A DNA stretch of 64,000 bases from Microtetraspora malaysiensis. GTDB taxonomy: Bacteria; Actinomycetota; Actinomycetes; Streptosporangiales; Streptosporangiaceae. Under the pieces are notes generated by a model. It saw only the letters and a list, made by a program, of their open reading frames with translations, did not search any database and had not been told where the DNA came from. A program made the translations under genes and the position numbers. Positions 1 to 8,148 of the stretch are shown in pieces. Positions within the stretch are counted from its first letter, which is position 1. Each line of letters begins with the position of its first letter. The DNA lies in contig NZ_BBYJ01000027.1 of the NCBI RefSeq assembly GCF_001528665.1, positions 1 to 64,000 of the forward strand, written 5' to 3'.

Positions 1-28
1 TGGGTGGCTGGTTGTGTGTTTCATAGGG

Positions 29-145
29 TTACGGCGGTTATAGCGGTTGGGAAACACCCGGTTACATTCCGAACCCGGTAGTTAAGCCTTCCAGCGCCGA
101 TGGTACTGCACTCGGGAGGGTGTGGGAGAGTAGGACGCCGCCGGA
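29..145 (+). rRNA. rrf: 5S ribosomal RNA
   Basis: The sequence carries the conserved 5S elements: a 5' end beginning TTACGGCGG that pairs with the 3' end CCGCCGG to form helix I, the loop segment CATTCCGAACCCGG, and the GATGGTACTGC block. Length is about 117 nt, as usual for actinobacteria. It is the last gene of an rRNA operon read rightwards; the 23S and 16S genes would lie left of the window. Two terminators follow. Confidence 0.95.
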
Positions 146-160
146 CAATTTTTGTGAGGA

Positions 161-195
161 AGGGCTGCCCCCTTGGGGGTGGCCCTTTCTTCGTT
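161..195 (+). terminator. rRNA operon terminator 1
   Basis: The hairpin has AGGGC pairing with GCCCT and CCCCC pairing with GGGGG, around a TG/TG internal mismatch and a TT loop (161-186). It is followed by the T-rich stretch TTCTTCGTTTT. It begins about 15 nt after the 5S rRNA. Confidence 0.75.
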
Positions 196-269
196 TTCGG
201 GGTTGTTTCCTCGTGGTTGGTTGGTTGGGGTTGTGGTCGCCGCTCGGCTGGCGGTTGTGGGTGTTTTGA

Positions 270-293
270 GGGGTCCGGTGGGGCCCCTTTTTT
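270..293 (+). terminator. rRNA operon terminator 2
   Basis: GGGGTCC pairs with GGGCCCC (one G-T pair) around a GGTG loop, followed by six T. It is a second, textbook intrinsic terminator downstream of the 5S gene, as is common behind highly transcribed rRNA operons. I see no gene between here and position 479. Confidence 0.75.
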
Positions 294-479
294 GTTTTGG
301 GGCTGTTCCTTCCGGGGTGGTGCTGCCCTTAGCCGGAGCGCAATGGTCGAGCGGCTACGGCAGTGGCTTTGTGGCGGGGGTATGCATCCTGGGAAGGAAC
401 CGTCTGGTGAGGACGTCGTGGTGCTGAATGGCTGAGACGGGGTACCAGGCGCAGGCAGAGAATGACGGAGGGAACGCTC

Positions 480-890
480 ATGGCTGATCCGCCGACGACC
501 GGGATGATGCACCACGTCGAGCTGTGGGTGCCGGATCTGCGCCGAGCTCTGGTCGGTTGGCAATGGCTGCTGGAAGTCATGGGCTACACGCTGTTCCAGG
601 AATGGCCTGAAGGCCGTAGCTGGCGGCTGGGATCCGCCTACATAGTCCTGGAGCAGTCTCCTGCCCTCACTGACGGGCGTCATGATCGCTGGCGGCCTGG
701 CCTGAACCACCTGGCCTTCCACGTCGAGAGCCAGATCCTGCTTGACGCTCTGGTCGAGCAGGCACCCGCGCACGGCTGGACGCTGTTGTTCCCTGAACGT
801 CACCCCTACGCAGGCGGCGGTCAGCACTACGCCGCGTACTTGGAGGACGCGGACGGGTTCGAGGTGGAGCTCGTCGCCGGCGATTTCTGA
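480..890 (+). CDS. VOC (glyoxalase/bleomycin-resistance-like) family protein
   Basis: A 136-residue single-domain vicinal oxygen chelate protein. The N-terminal strand HHVELWVPDL, the mid-domain LNHLAFHV and the C-terminal DGFEVELVA are the usual metal-ligand strands, with candidate ligands in the HHVEL and NHLAF strands and the Glu of the last strand. VOC proteins act as metal-dependent lyases, dioxygenases or drug-binding proteins, and the substrate cannot be read from sequence. I chose the ATG at 480 because GGAGGG lies about 8 nt upstream; an in-frame ATG at 462 lacks a ribosome site. It stands alone between the rRNA terminators and a convergent aminotransferase gene. Confidence 0.85.
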   Translation: MADPPTTGMMHHVELWVPDLRRALVGWQWLLEVMGYTLFQEWPEGRSWRLGSAYIVLEQSPALTDGRHDRWRPGLNHLAFHVESQILLDALVEQAPAHGWTLLFPERHPYAGGGQHYAAYLEDADGFEVELVAGDF

Positions 891-937
891 GGCCCCGTTG
901 TCACCCGGTGGAGACCGACACGAAGCGGGTTGGTGCC

Positions 938-1741
938 TCACGGTGCGGTGCGTGGCTCGGCGTGCCAGGCCTGGTGCAGCACTTCTTGGAACGACGGCGC
1001 TTCAGGCATGGGCACGGTGCCGATCCGGTGTACCGGCACCCCCGGCGTCCATGAGTTCATCACCACGGCCCCGGCCAGCCGCGGCAGGTCAGCGGGCGTT
1101 ACCTCCTGGACACGCTGGGGTATGCCAAGGAGATCCAGCTGGCGGCGAACGATGGCCATCGTGGTCCCGATCAGCATCTCGGCCTCCGGCCACACCACCG
1201 CCGTGCCGTCCCAGAAGGCCAGATTCCAGATTGTCCCCTCGCTGAGCCGGCCCCGGCGGTCGACGAAGGCGGCGTCATCGAAGCTCTGCCCGACGGCCTG
1301 CCGAAGGAGGTAGGTCTTGGCCACCTCTCCGACGTGCTTCACCGCTGGGAGTACCCGTTCGTGCTCGACCACCGCCAGCGCGAGCGGGCCCTGTGGACCG
1401 TCTGCCGCCGGTCCGGTGCGTACCAGCAGTTCGGGCTCCAGAGCAGCGTCGGCTGCGGTGAACTCGCCCGCCGACGAGTACACGGTGGCCGTCAGCGAGA
1501 GGTCGACGGGTCCTGCCTCCAGGGCCTTCCGTAGGAGGGCCCGCACTCGGTCGTGGGGCAACGCGCGCCCGAACAGCTCCACAGAGGCTGAGCGCAGCCG
1601 GTCCAGGTGGAGGTCCAGTCCCCGGACCCGGCTCCCGCGTACCTGCATGGCGGTGAAGTGGGCGTAGCCCGCGAAGGCGAGCGGCGCCAACTCCGCAGCG
1701 CTCGCGGCCTGGCCGTTTCGTTGTACGACAAAAGACGGCAT
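938..1741 (-). CDS. class IV PLP-dependent aminotransferase-like protein
   Basis: A 267-residue fold-type IV PLP enzyme (branched-chain aminotransferase / aminodeoxychorismate lyase superfamily). Residues 131-150 (around LPAVKHVGEVAKTY) hold the probable Schiff-base lysine, Lys135, and residues 166-175 carry the superfamily motif LSEGTIWNLA that binds cofactor phosphate. The N-terminal half has the arginine-rich HLDRLR element. The length is normal. It is divergent from the MerR-type regulator at 1850, with about 110 bp between the start codons, so that regulator may control it. Substrate is unknown; members include BCAT, D-amino acid aminotransferases and PabC. Confidence 0.85.
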   Translation of the reverse strand: MPSFVVQRNGQAASAAELAPLAFAGYAHFTAMQVRGSRVRGLDLHLDRLRSASVELFGRALPHDRVRALLRKALEAGPVDLSLTATVYSSAGEFTAADAALEPELLVRTGPAADGPQGPLALAVVEHERVLPAVKHVGEVAKTYLLRQAVGQSFDDAAFVDRRGRLSEGTIWNLAFWDGTAVVWPEAEMLIGTTMAIVRRQLDLLGIPQRVQEVTPADLPRLAGAVVMNSWTPGVPVHRIGTVPMPEAPSFQEVLHQAWHAEPRTAP

Positions 1742-1849
1742 ACCTCGCTCCAGTGGTACAGATTGCTTATGCGGACGGAATGCCCGCTCACGAGGTGACG
1801 TTAGGGCGTGACATCGGTGGCAGGGTCAACCGCAGGTGGAGTGAGCCGC

Positions 1850-2194
1850 ATGCTGATCGGGGAGTTGTCCCGGCGTACCGGGGTCAGTCGGCGGCTGCTG
1901 CGCTATTACGAGGCGCAGGGCCTGCTTGATACCGAGCGCGGTTCGAACGGCTACCGCTACTACGACGAGGAGTCAGTCGTCACTGTGCGGCAGGTGCGTG
2001 GGCTGCTGAACGCGGGTCTGTCGACCGAGGTGATCCGTTCGGTACTGCCATGTGCGCGGGGCGAGCGCCCGGACTTCGAATGGTGCGCGGAACTGTGGGA
2101 CATCCTGAACGGGGAGCTCGCGGTCATGGACGAGCGCATCGACGGCCTCCAACGTAGCCGCGGCAGGCTGGCCGACTACCTGACGCGCTCCTGA
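1850..2194 (+). CDS. MerR family transcriptional regulator
   Basis: A winged-helix DNA-binding regulator of 114 residues from the ATG at 1850. The N-terminus IGELSRRTGVSRRLLRYYE is the MerR helix-turn-helix, followed by the GLL wing turn and YRYYDEE, then a dimerisation helix region. It lacks the cysteine pattern of metal-sensing MerR proteins and a long effector domain, so the ligand is unknown. GGTGGAG about 8 nt upstream supports the ATG at 1850; an in-frame GTG at 1808 would add 14 residues. It is transcribed divergently from the aminotransferase gene, its likely target, but I saw no clear dyad in the gap. Confidence 0.88.
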   Translation: MLIGELSRRTGVSRRLLRYYEAQGLLDTERGSNGYRYYDEESVVTVRQVRGLLNAGLSTEVIRSVLPCARGERPDFEWCAELWDILNGELAVMDERIDGLQRSRGRLADYLTRS

Positions 2195-2235
2195 TCATCA
2201 GGACAGCGGAGCCGGCCGTGGGTGCGCCCCTGTGG

Positions 2236-2622
2236 CTACCCGGGCGTCGACTGCGTCCGTGCGGCGTGTTCTTGGGCGTCGGAAAGCTCGTCACCGTGCT
2301 CGAGAATCCAGCGCCCGAGCGCCCGCATGGGGCCGTCAACCAGGCTCTCGCCCAGGTCGGTCAGGCCGTAGTCGACGCGAGGCGGGGCCGCGGAGTAGGC
2401 CCGTCGGTCGACCAGGCCGTTGGCGAGCAGGCGGTGCAACGTCTCGGTCAGCACCTTGTCGCTGATGCCGCCGATCGCGGAGCGCAGCTCGCGGCGTCGA
2501 TGCGGACGCGAACGTAAGGCCGCGAGTACGACGGGATCCCATGTGTGGGCGAAGAGGTCGATGGCCGCGCGCAGGCGGCAATCGGCGACCAGTTCGTCGC
2601 AGTGCGCCTCGTGATCACTCAT
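2236..2622 (-). CDS. HxlR family winged-helix transcriptional regulator
   Basis: A 128-residue regulator. CRLRAAIDLFAHTWDPVVL matches the HxlR N-terminal pattern with a Cys near residue 15, followed by RRRELRSAIGGISDKVLTE (recognition region), LVDRRAYSAAPPRVDYGLT (wing) and a C-terminal helix GRWILEHGDEL. The Cys can be redox-sensitive in some family members. The ATG at 2622 has AAGG about 6 nt upstream on the minus strand. The gene is divergent from the oxidoreductase at 2723, sharing a 100-bp control region, the typical arrangement of HxlR repressors and their target oxidoreductases. Confidence 0.9.
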   Translation of the reverse strand: MSDHEAHCDELVADCRLRAAIDLFAHTWDPVVLAALRSRPHRRRELRSAIGGISDKVLTETLHRLLANGLVDRRAYSAAPPRVDYGLTDLGESLVDGPMRALGRWILEHGDELSDAQEHAARTQSTPG

Positions 2623-2722
2623 CCTGCCTTCTATTGTCGTGCGTTCGTCATGCACTGATCGGTGCGTAACGGGCTTACTACCGTGGCCCCAACGATCTCT
2701 GCTTGGGAGAGGAGAGAGACCG
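2623..2722. promoter_or_regulatory. shared control region of the HxlR gene and the F420-type oxidoreductase
   Basis: This is a 100-bp divergent intergenic segment. It contains the small dyad GCAC-TGATCG-GTGC (2652-2665), flanked on the right by GTAA-CGGGC-TTAC. Either could be an HxlR operator. The assignment is positional inference; there is no clear -10/-35 pair. Confidence 0.35.
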
Positions 2723-3397
2723 ATGCGAATCGGGATCTTGGGGACCGGAACACTGGCGGAGGCGCTGGGTGAGGGCTGGGCCCGCGCAGGACATGAGCTG
2801 GTGATCGGTGGGCGGTCGCACGCCAAGGCGCGGACGCTCGCTGATCGGCTCGGCCGGGACGTACGCGCTGTCGCGCCGCGTGAGGCGGTCACCGGACGGG
2901 ATGCGGTGCTGCTCGCGGTGTCATGGGACGGCGTCGATGAGATGCTGCGAAGCGCGGGCGCGTCCGAGGGCTTGTTGGCGGGGACCCCGTTGATCGATCC
3001 CACGAATGCCGTCGAGCACGGTGTCGGTGTGTCGCTGCCTGGTCGTGGTGAGGCGATGGCTGAGCGAATCGCCGCACTCGCTCCGGGAGCACATGTCGTC
3101 AAAGCCTTCCACCTGTTTCCGGCTGAGCAGTGGACCGGGGCGCCCGGCAAGGACGAGCGTCCGGTGACGGTGGCGATGTGCGGCGACGATCCGGCGGCGT
3201 TGCAGGTGGTCAGCACGCTGGTGCGTGATGTGGGCGGGGTGCCGGCCGTTTTGGGCTCGCTGGATCGTGTCCGTCAGCTTGAGGAGGTCGCGGGCTTCGT
3301 CATCGGGCTGGCCTTCGCGGGCGTTGATCCCGCCTCCGCCGTTCCGCGTGTCCCGTCACCGGCAACGCCACCACCTGCCACGGAATCTCTTGGGTAA
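2723..3397 (+). CDS. NADPH-dependent F420 reductase-like oxidoreductase
   Basis: A 224-residue Rossmann-fold protein of the coenzyme F420-dependent NADP oxidoreductase family. The N-terminus MRIGILGTGTLAEALGEGW holds the GxGxxA dinucleotide motif, followed by VIGGRS (NADP phosphate-binding region), DPTNAVEHG and VVKAFH. These enzymes move hydride between NADP(H) and F420, or act as NADP-dependent reductases; the actual partner is not visible. The start at 2723 has a strong GGAGAGGAGAG site. It faces the HxlR gene, and its 3' end lies antisense to the read-through end of the PhzF gene. A hairpin at 3420 is its probable terminator. Confidence 0.85.
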   Translation: MRIGILGTGTLAEALGEGWARAGHELVIGGRSHAKARTLADRLGRDVRAVAPREAVTGRDAVLLAVSWDGVDEMLRSAGASEGLLAGTPLIDPTNAVEHGVGVSLPGRGEAMAERIAALAPGAHVVKAFHLFPAEQWTGAPGKDERPVTVAMCGDDPAALQVVSTLVRDVGGVPAVLGSLDRVRQLEEVAGFVIGLAFAGVDPASAVPRVPSPATPPPATESLG

Positions 3398-4173
3398 GTC
3401 CGTGTCCCAGCTCGTAGTCCCGCCATGGGCTCAACGCCCATGGCGGCTCCGGTCGTGCGCATCGTGCCGGTGCGCGGCGAGAGCTGCTTGGCGAGGAGGC
3501 TCTCCTGTCCCAGCTTCGCCGACCAGTAGGGCGCCAGGACGCAGTGGGCCGAACCCGTCACCGGGTCCTCCGGGACGCCCACCCGAGGGGCGAAGAATCG
3601 GGAGACGTAATCAGCCTCGTCGGCGGGGCCGGCGGGAGCGGTGACGATGACGGCTCGGACGTCGAATGCGGACAGCGCGTCGATGTCAGGGGTCAGATCG
3701 CGTACCACTTGTGATGACTCGACCTCGGCGAGGAGATCGGTACGGCCCATTCCGGTCCACCGTACGGGCACTCCGAGGGCCTCGGTCAAACCGTTCGGCT
3801 GGGTGATTTCCGACGGGGAATGCGCCGGGAAATCCATCGCTATGGAGCCGCCTTCCGACTGACTGGCGGCGAGAATTCCACTCAGCGTCGTAAATTCGAT
3901 CGTGTTTTCGGCGAGGCCGGTCGAATAGAGCACATGCGCCGCGGCGAGGGTGGCGTGCCCGCAGAGCGCGACCTCCACCGTCGGCGTGAACCAGCGCAGC
4001 GAGTAGCGTCCGTCAGCGTCCGGGCCGAGCACGAACGCGGTTTCCGAGTGGCGCATTTCGGCGGCGACGGACTGCATCCAGGAATCAGTCGCCGAGGCTT
4101 CCAGCAAACAGACGCCCGCCGGGTTACCCTTGAAGGGTTGGTCAGTGAACGAATCGACGGTGAAGACGCGCAT
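3274..4173 (-). CDS. PhzF family isomerase with a non-native C-terminus (possible pseudogene)
   Basis: Residues 1 to about 239 are a typical PhzF/diaminopimelate-epimerase-fold protein: MRVFTVDSFTDQPFKGNPAG at the start, the catalytic-Glu segment RHSETAFV, the CGHATLA motif and PEDPVTGSAHC in the second domain. The family then normally ends with one or two strands of about 30 residues. Here that segment is missing. From about residue 240 the frame runs through the hairpin at 3420-3446 and 124 bp into the antisense of the oxidoreductase gene, giving a Gly/Ala/Arg/Thr tail of about 60 residues. I infer a 3' deletion or frameshift near 3450-3460. The overall length (299) looks normal by accident. 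The remaining fold lacks a C-terminal strand and may be inactive. Confidence 0.7.
   Translation of the reverse strand: MRVFTVDSFTDQPFKGNPAGVCLLEASATDSWMQSVAAEMRHSETAFVLGPDADGRYSLRWFTPTVEVALCGHATLAAAHVLYSTGLAENTIEFTTLSGILAASQSEGGSIAMDFPAHSPSEITQPNGLTEALGVPVRWTGMGRTDLLAEVESSQVVRDLTPDIDALSAFDVRAVIVTAPAGPADEADYVSRFFAPRVGVPEDPVTGSAHCVLAPYWSAKLGQESLLAKQLSPRTGTMRTTGAAMGVEPMAGLRAGTRTYPRDSVAGGGVAGDGTRGTAEAGSTPAKASPMTKPATSSS
3420..3446. terminator. perfect hairpin between (now overlapping) convergent genes
   Basis: An 11-bp perfect stem, CCGCCATGGGC against GCCCATGGCGG, with a TCAAC loop. It lies 23 bp after the oxidoreductase stop and would be a normal bidirectional terminator for a convergent pair. 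It is now inside the PhzF reading frame, which supports the view that the PhzF stop codon was lost. Confidence 0.6.
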
Positions 4174-4340
4174 AGGGGCGATGCTATCGACGCCTCGAAT
4201 GCGGCCTGGCGCGGGGGCGTACGCCAGACAAAAAGAAATGCAAGTCGGGCGTGTCGCCCGGCTGGGGCCGAAATGGTTGGTTACCGTCCTTTCTATCGGG
4301 GTAGCCCAGTGCGGCCGGATCTCGGGGAGGGGATGTACCT

Positions 4341-4721
4341 ATGGGGGCAGTGCGCAAGGTGGCGAGCTACCTTGGCCTGGGTGGCGTTGAGCAGTACGAC
4401 GAGCCCTATGGCGACGAAGAATACGAGGATGACTGGATGCCGGCCTCGGAGCGGGCGGCCAGGCGCTGGCAGCCTACGGAACAGCCCGCGCGGATCGTGA
4501 TGGTGCGTCCGCAGAAGTACGACGACGCCTTGACGGTGGGACGGCATTTCCGCGAGGGCCACACGGTGGTCATGGACGTGGTCGGTATGTCGACGGCCGA
4601 GGCGACGCGGATGGTGGATTTCGCGGCCGGCCTCGCGTACGGCTGCGAGGGCCGGATCGAGCGCATCGCGGAGAAGGTCTTCCTGTTGACCCCCGCCAAC
4701 GTCGAAGTCTCCATGATCTGA
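4341..4721 (+). CDS. SepF-like cell division protein
   Basis: A 126-residue SepF family protein. An N-terminal amphipathic segment (MGAVRKVASYLGLGG) for membrane binding is followed by an acidic linker (residues 17-32) and the SepF core from about residue 50: RIVMVRPQKYDDA, VVMDVVGMSTAEATRMVDF and AYGCEGRIERIAEKVFLLTP. SepF anchors FtsZ to the membrane in actinobacteria that lack FtsA. This copy is not in a division (dcw) cluster, so it may be a secondary SepF-like protein such as the SflA/SflB type of Streptomyces. GGGGAGGGG precedes the ATG by about 9 nt. Confidence 0.85.
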   Translation: MGAVRKVASYLGLGGVEQYDEPYGDEEYEDDWMPASERAARRWQPTEQPARIVMVRPQKYDDALTVGRHFREGHTVVMDVVGMSTAEATRMVDFAAGLAYGCEGRIERIAEKVFLLTPANVEVSMI

Positions 4722-4851
4722 CGCCGAGCCGGGAACCCGGGCCGTACATTCGCCCGTCCCGGCTCGGCCGTACGGCTGGTGCGCAACCAGAAGCCCAGAG
4801 ATCAAGCGCCCGCCGACGCACGACCCACAGAGACCCGAAACCCCGACGAGA

Positions 4852-6165
4852 TCAGGCGGCCCGGGGGCCGCGGCGGAGCAGGCGGGTCAGCTCCGTGAAA
4901 TCCTCGGTGGCGGCGTCGGCACGCTTCATCGACTCTCGCGCGTGCTCGTGCAGTGCCCACACCGCGCCTTCGGCGGTCTCATGAAGCTCGGCGAGCCGGG
5001 CCTGGACGTGGTCGAGATCGGCCTGCTCCTGGGCCCTGCGCCGCCACAGTAGGAATCCACCCCACAGCGCGATGGCGACCCCGGCGAGCGGGGCCGCCAG
5101 CGAGATCGCGAAGCCGACGCCGAGCAGGACGACGCCGACGGCGATCAGCACGTACCCCAGCCAGTTGCCGCGCCGTTCCGGCACTGACTCGGTGACGATG
5201 CCGTGCTCGGCCGCGTGCATGGAGTCGCGATCGGGCCCCTCGGGACGGAGGATCACCGAGTGCCCCAGCACGGGGACGGTCATCGTGTCGGGCGGCGGCT
5301 CCTGGGCGGCGCGCAGCAGCGTCTCCGCCGCCTCCTTCACCGCGGGAGCGGCGACGTGGAGGGCGAGCGCGGCCAGGTGGGGCTCGGCGCCGGGCTGGAC
5401 GTCCTGGAGCAGATGGCCGCGAAGCGAGCTGAGCGGCCCCTCGTGGCCGTCCTGCCCGATCAATGCGCGGAGCACGGCGAGCGGCTCGGCGTCCGGCCAC
5501 ACGGAGCCGGACACGATCTTGGAGGCGGTGGCGGGCTGCCGGGAGGCGGTGATCTCGGCGCAGCGCTCGCGCAGCCGGTTCAACCGGCCGGCGGCCCTGA
5601 CCGGGCCGCAGATCTCGGGGAGCTCGGCCAGTTGGGGAAAGCCGGTGAGCGCCTGCGGCACGACCGGCGCCGGCTCATCGGGGACGAGGGCCTCCAGCCA
5701 GCGCTCGTCACCGGCCGGTACGGCCACCGCGTCGAGCTTGCGGAGCACGAAGATCTTGCCGACCGGCCCGTACGCGCCGCGCGCCGCGGCGAGCCACACC
5801 GCGCGCTGGCCGGAGGTCACCGGGTGGTCGTCGCTGAGGTCGCCGAAGGCGGTGCCGAGCCAGGAGGCGTGGATGCGGTCGCCGTGACCGGCGACGGCGA
5901 GGGCGAGGCAGAGGAACAGCGCGGTGCGTCCCTCGTCGAGACCGGCGGCGCGGGAAAGCGGCTCCATGGCGTCCTCGCCGGCGAGCGTGAGGATGAGGGC
6001 CTGGACGGCGGGGGCGAGCCAGTAGCCGGGCATGTCGGCGATGTCGGGCGGCAGGCTGGGCGTGCTCCCGTCGGCGGCGAGGTGGACCAGGAGCGCCTCA
6101 GCGTACCGATGCAGCTCGGTGGTGTCGGCGAGACCCGCGACGTCGGGGTTCTTGCTCAGGTCCAT
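4852..6165 (-). CDS. membrane-anchored protein of unknown function
   Basis: A protein of 437 residues. Most of it (residues 1 to about 340) is a soluble Ala/Leu-rich helical region without a motif I recognise. Two adjacent hydrophobic segments around residues 350-390 (YVLIAVGVVLLGVGFAI and LAGVAIALWGGFLLW) form a membrane hairpin, followed by a charged, probably coiled-coil tail (QEQADLDHVQARLAELHE) ending RRGPRAA. I chose the ATG at 6165, since the sequence upstream of it shows no protein character and GGGAG lies about 14 nt before. It is the last gene of a leftward block behind argS, with a 210-bp gap that may hold its own promoter. Confidence 0.65.
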   Translation of the reverse strand: MDLSKNPDVAGLADTTELHRYAEALLVHLAADGSTPSLPPDIADMPGYWLAPAVQALILTLAGEDAMEPLSRAAGLDEGRTALFLCLALAVAGHGDRIHASWLGTAFGDLSDDHPVTSGQRAVWLAAARGAYGPVGKIFVLRKLDAVAVPAGDERWLEALVPDEPAPVVPQALTGFPQLAELPEICGPVRAAGRLNRLRERCAEITASRQPATASKIVSGSVWPDAEPLAVLRALIGQDGHEGPLSSLRGHLLQDVQPGAEPHLAALALHVAAPAVKEAAETLLRAAQEPPPDTMTVPVLGHSVILRPEGPDRDSMHAAEHGIVTESVPERRGNWLGYVLIAVGVVLLGVGFAISLAAPLAGVAIALWGGFLLWRRRAQEQADLDHVQARLAELHETAEGAVWALHEHARESMKRADAATEDFTELTRLLRRGPRAA

Positions 6166-6375
6166 GCTCAACGCAGAACGCTCCCCGAGAAGGTGACGAA
6201 GTGCCGCCGACTGACGACCGCTCCTGGCGATGGCCACAGGTTGCGGGATCGGAGGACACTCCCTTGACCGGGTCAAGACTAGACCGTCGTGGCGGCATAT
6301 CTGGACGAGACGCGCCGAACGGCGACGCGGACTTGCGCCCCGCCCGGGGCTGGTCGCTCCGGGCGGGGAGGAGCG

Positions 6376-8097
6376 TCACATCCGCTCGGGGACCTCGATG
6401 CCGAGCAGGTGGAGGCCCTGGAGCAGAACGCGCAGGGTCAGGGCGGAAAGGGCCAGACGCGACTGCCGTACGGTCTCGTCCTCGGCCTTGAGCACCGGGC
6501 AGCTCTCGTAGAACGACGTGAACGCCTGGGCCACGTCGAAGAGGTGGTTGCACAGCCGGTGCGGCTCGGACAGCTCGGCGACGGTCTCGACGACCGAGCC
6601 GAAGCCGAGGAGCTGCAGCGCGAGGGCGCGTTCCGCGGGCTCGCCGAGGACGATCGGCCCGTTCACCGTGGCCGGGTCGATCGAGCCGTTGCGGAAGATC
6701 GAGCGGATCCGGGCGGTGGCGTACTGCAGGTACGGCCCCGTGTTGCCGGTCAGGGCGAGCATCCGGTCGAAGTCGAAGACGTACTCGCTGTCGTGGCTGA
6801 CCGACAGGTCGGCGTACTTGACCGCGCCCATGCCGACCTGCTGCGCGATCGAGCGGCGGGTGGCGGCGTCGTAGCCGCGGTCGGCGATGACGGCCTCGGC
6901 CCGGACGACGGCCTCTTCAAGCAGCTCGGTCAGCTTGACCGACTCGCCGCTGCGGGTCTTGAACATCTTGCCGTCGCTGCCCAGCACGCTGCCGATCTGG
7001 ATGTGCTCGGCGCTGGTGTCGTCGGTCAGCCAGCCGGCCATGCGCGCCGAGGCGAACACCATCTGGAAGTGCAGCGACTGTGTCGCGCCCACGACGTAGA
7101 GGATGCGGTCGGCCTTCAGGTCCCGTACGCGGTACCGGATGGCGGCCAGGTCGGTGGTGGCGTAGCCGTACCCGCCGTCGCTCTTGCGGATGATCAGCGG
7201 GAGCGGCTGGTCGTCGCGCCCGGTGAAGCCGGGCGGGAAGACGCACAGCGCGCCCTCGCTCATGACTGCGACGCCCGCGTGCTCCAGCTCGTCGCAGGCG
7301 TCGGTCAGCATCGGGTTGTACATGCTCTCGCCGGCGATGTCGTCGTCGGTGAGGGTGACGCCGAGCTGCCGGTAGACGCGGTTGAAGTAGCGCTGGGTGT
7401 ATTCGATGAACTCGCGCCAGAGCCGGAGGGTGTCGGGGTCGCCGCCCTGCAGCATCGGCACCCGGCGGCGGGCGCGCTCCTCGAAGTCGGGGTCGCTGTC
7501 GAACTTGCGGCGGGCCTCCTGGTAGAAGGCGTTGCCGTCACCGGCGGCGAGCCGCTCCAGGGACTCCTCCTCGCCGATGTCGAGCAGGTGCTCGATCAGC
7601 ATGCCGAACGGCGTGCCCCAGTCGCCGAGGTGGTTCTGCCGGATGACCCGGTCGCCGAGGTGCTCGTGGGTGCGCGCCAGCGTGTCGCCGACGATCGTGG
7701 TGCGCAGGTGACCGACGTGCATCTCCTTGGCCGCGTTGGGCGCGGAGTAGTCGATGACGACGGTCTTGGGAGCGGGCTGCGGCACGCCGCTCCGCTCGTC
7801 AGCGAGGAGGTGGTCGGCCTGTGCGGCGATCCAGCCGTCGTTGAGGGTCAGGTTGAGGAATCCGGGGCCGCTGATCTCGACGCGGATGTCGGTGGTGTCG
7901 AGCGCGTCCACCAGGGCCTGGGCGACCTCCCGCGGCGCACGTCGCAGCCGCTTGGCCAGGCTGAGTGCGACGTTCGCCTGGTAGTCGGCGAACTGGGAGG
8001 GCCTGATCAGCGGGTCTTCGCCTGAGTACTCCTGGCCGAAGGCGGTGCCCAGCGCCTGCTGGACCCGCGCGGCGAGTACGTGCTGCGGGTCGGTCAT
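6376..8097 (-). CDS. argS: arginyl-tRNA synthetase
   Basis: A class I aminoacyl-tRNA synthetase of 573 residues that charges tRNA-Arg. The N-terminal tRNA D-loop-binding domain is residues 1-100. The HIGH motif appears as HVGH at residues 127-130 in SAPNAAKEMHVGHLRTT. No lysine-rich KMSKS is obvious; the segment GKMFKTRSGESVKL is the ArgS equivalent. The C-terminal anticodon-binding DALR domain ends HLLGIEVPERM, a typical ArgS terminus. It is an essential cytosolic enzyme. Only 51 bp separate it from plsX upstream, so the two are probably co-transcribed. Confidence 0.97.
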   Translation of the reverse strand: MTDPQHVLAARVQQALGTAFGQEYSGEDPLIRPSQFADYQANVALSLAKRLRRAPREVAQALVDALDTTDIRVEISGPGFLNLTLNDGWIAAQADHLLADERSGVPQPAPKTVVIDYSAPNAAKEMHVGHLRTTIVGDTLARTHEHLGDRVIRQNHLGDWGTPFGMLIEHLLDIGEEESLERLAAGDGNAFYQEARRKFDSDPDFEERARRRVPMLQGGDPDTLRLWREFIEYTQRYFNRVYRQLGVTLTDDDIAGESMYNPMLTDACDELEHAGVAVMSEGALCVFPPGFTGRDDQPLPLIIRKSDGGYGYATTDLAAIRYRVRDLKADRILYVVGATQSLHFQMVFASARMAGWLTDDTSAEHIQIGSVLGSDGKMFKTRSGESVKLTELLEEAVVRAEAVIADRGYDAATRRSIAQQVGMGAVKYADLSVSHDSEYVFDFDRMLALTGNTGPYLQYATARIRSIFRNGSIDPATVNGPIVLGEPAERALALQLLGFGSVVETVAELSEPHRLCNHLFDVAQAFTSFYESCPVLKAEDETVRQSRLALSALTLRVLLQGLHLLGIEVPERM

Positions 8098-8148
8098 GCG
8101 CCAAGTTTATCGATGGTGGTCCACCGGTTTTCCAGGTCGCGAGGCCGT

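Noticed and set aside
6289-8025. A 578-residue rightward open frame
   Set aside because: It lies opposite argS and its composition (Val/Gly/Asp/Arg runs) mirrors the argS codons.
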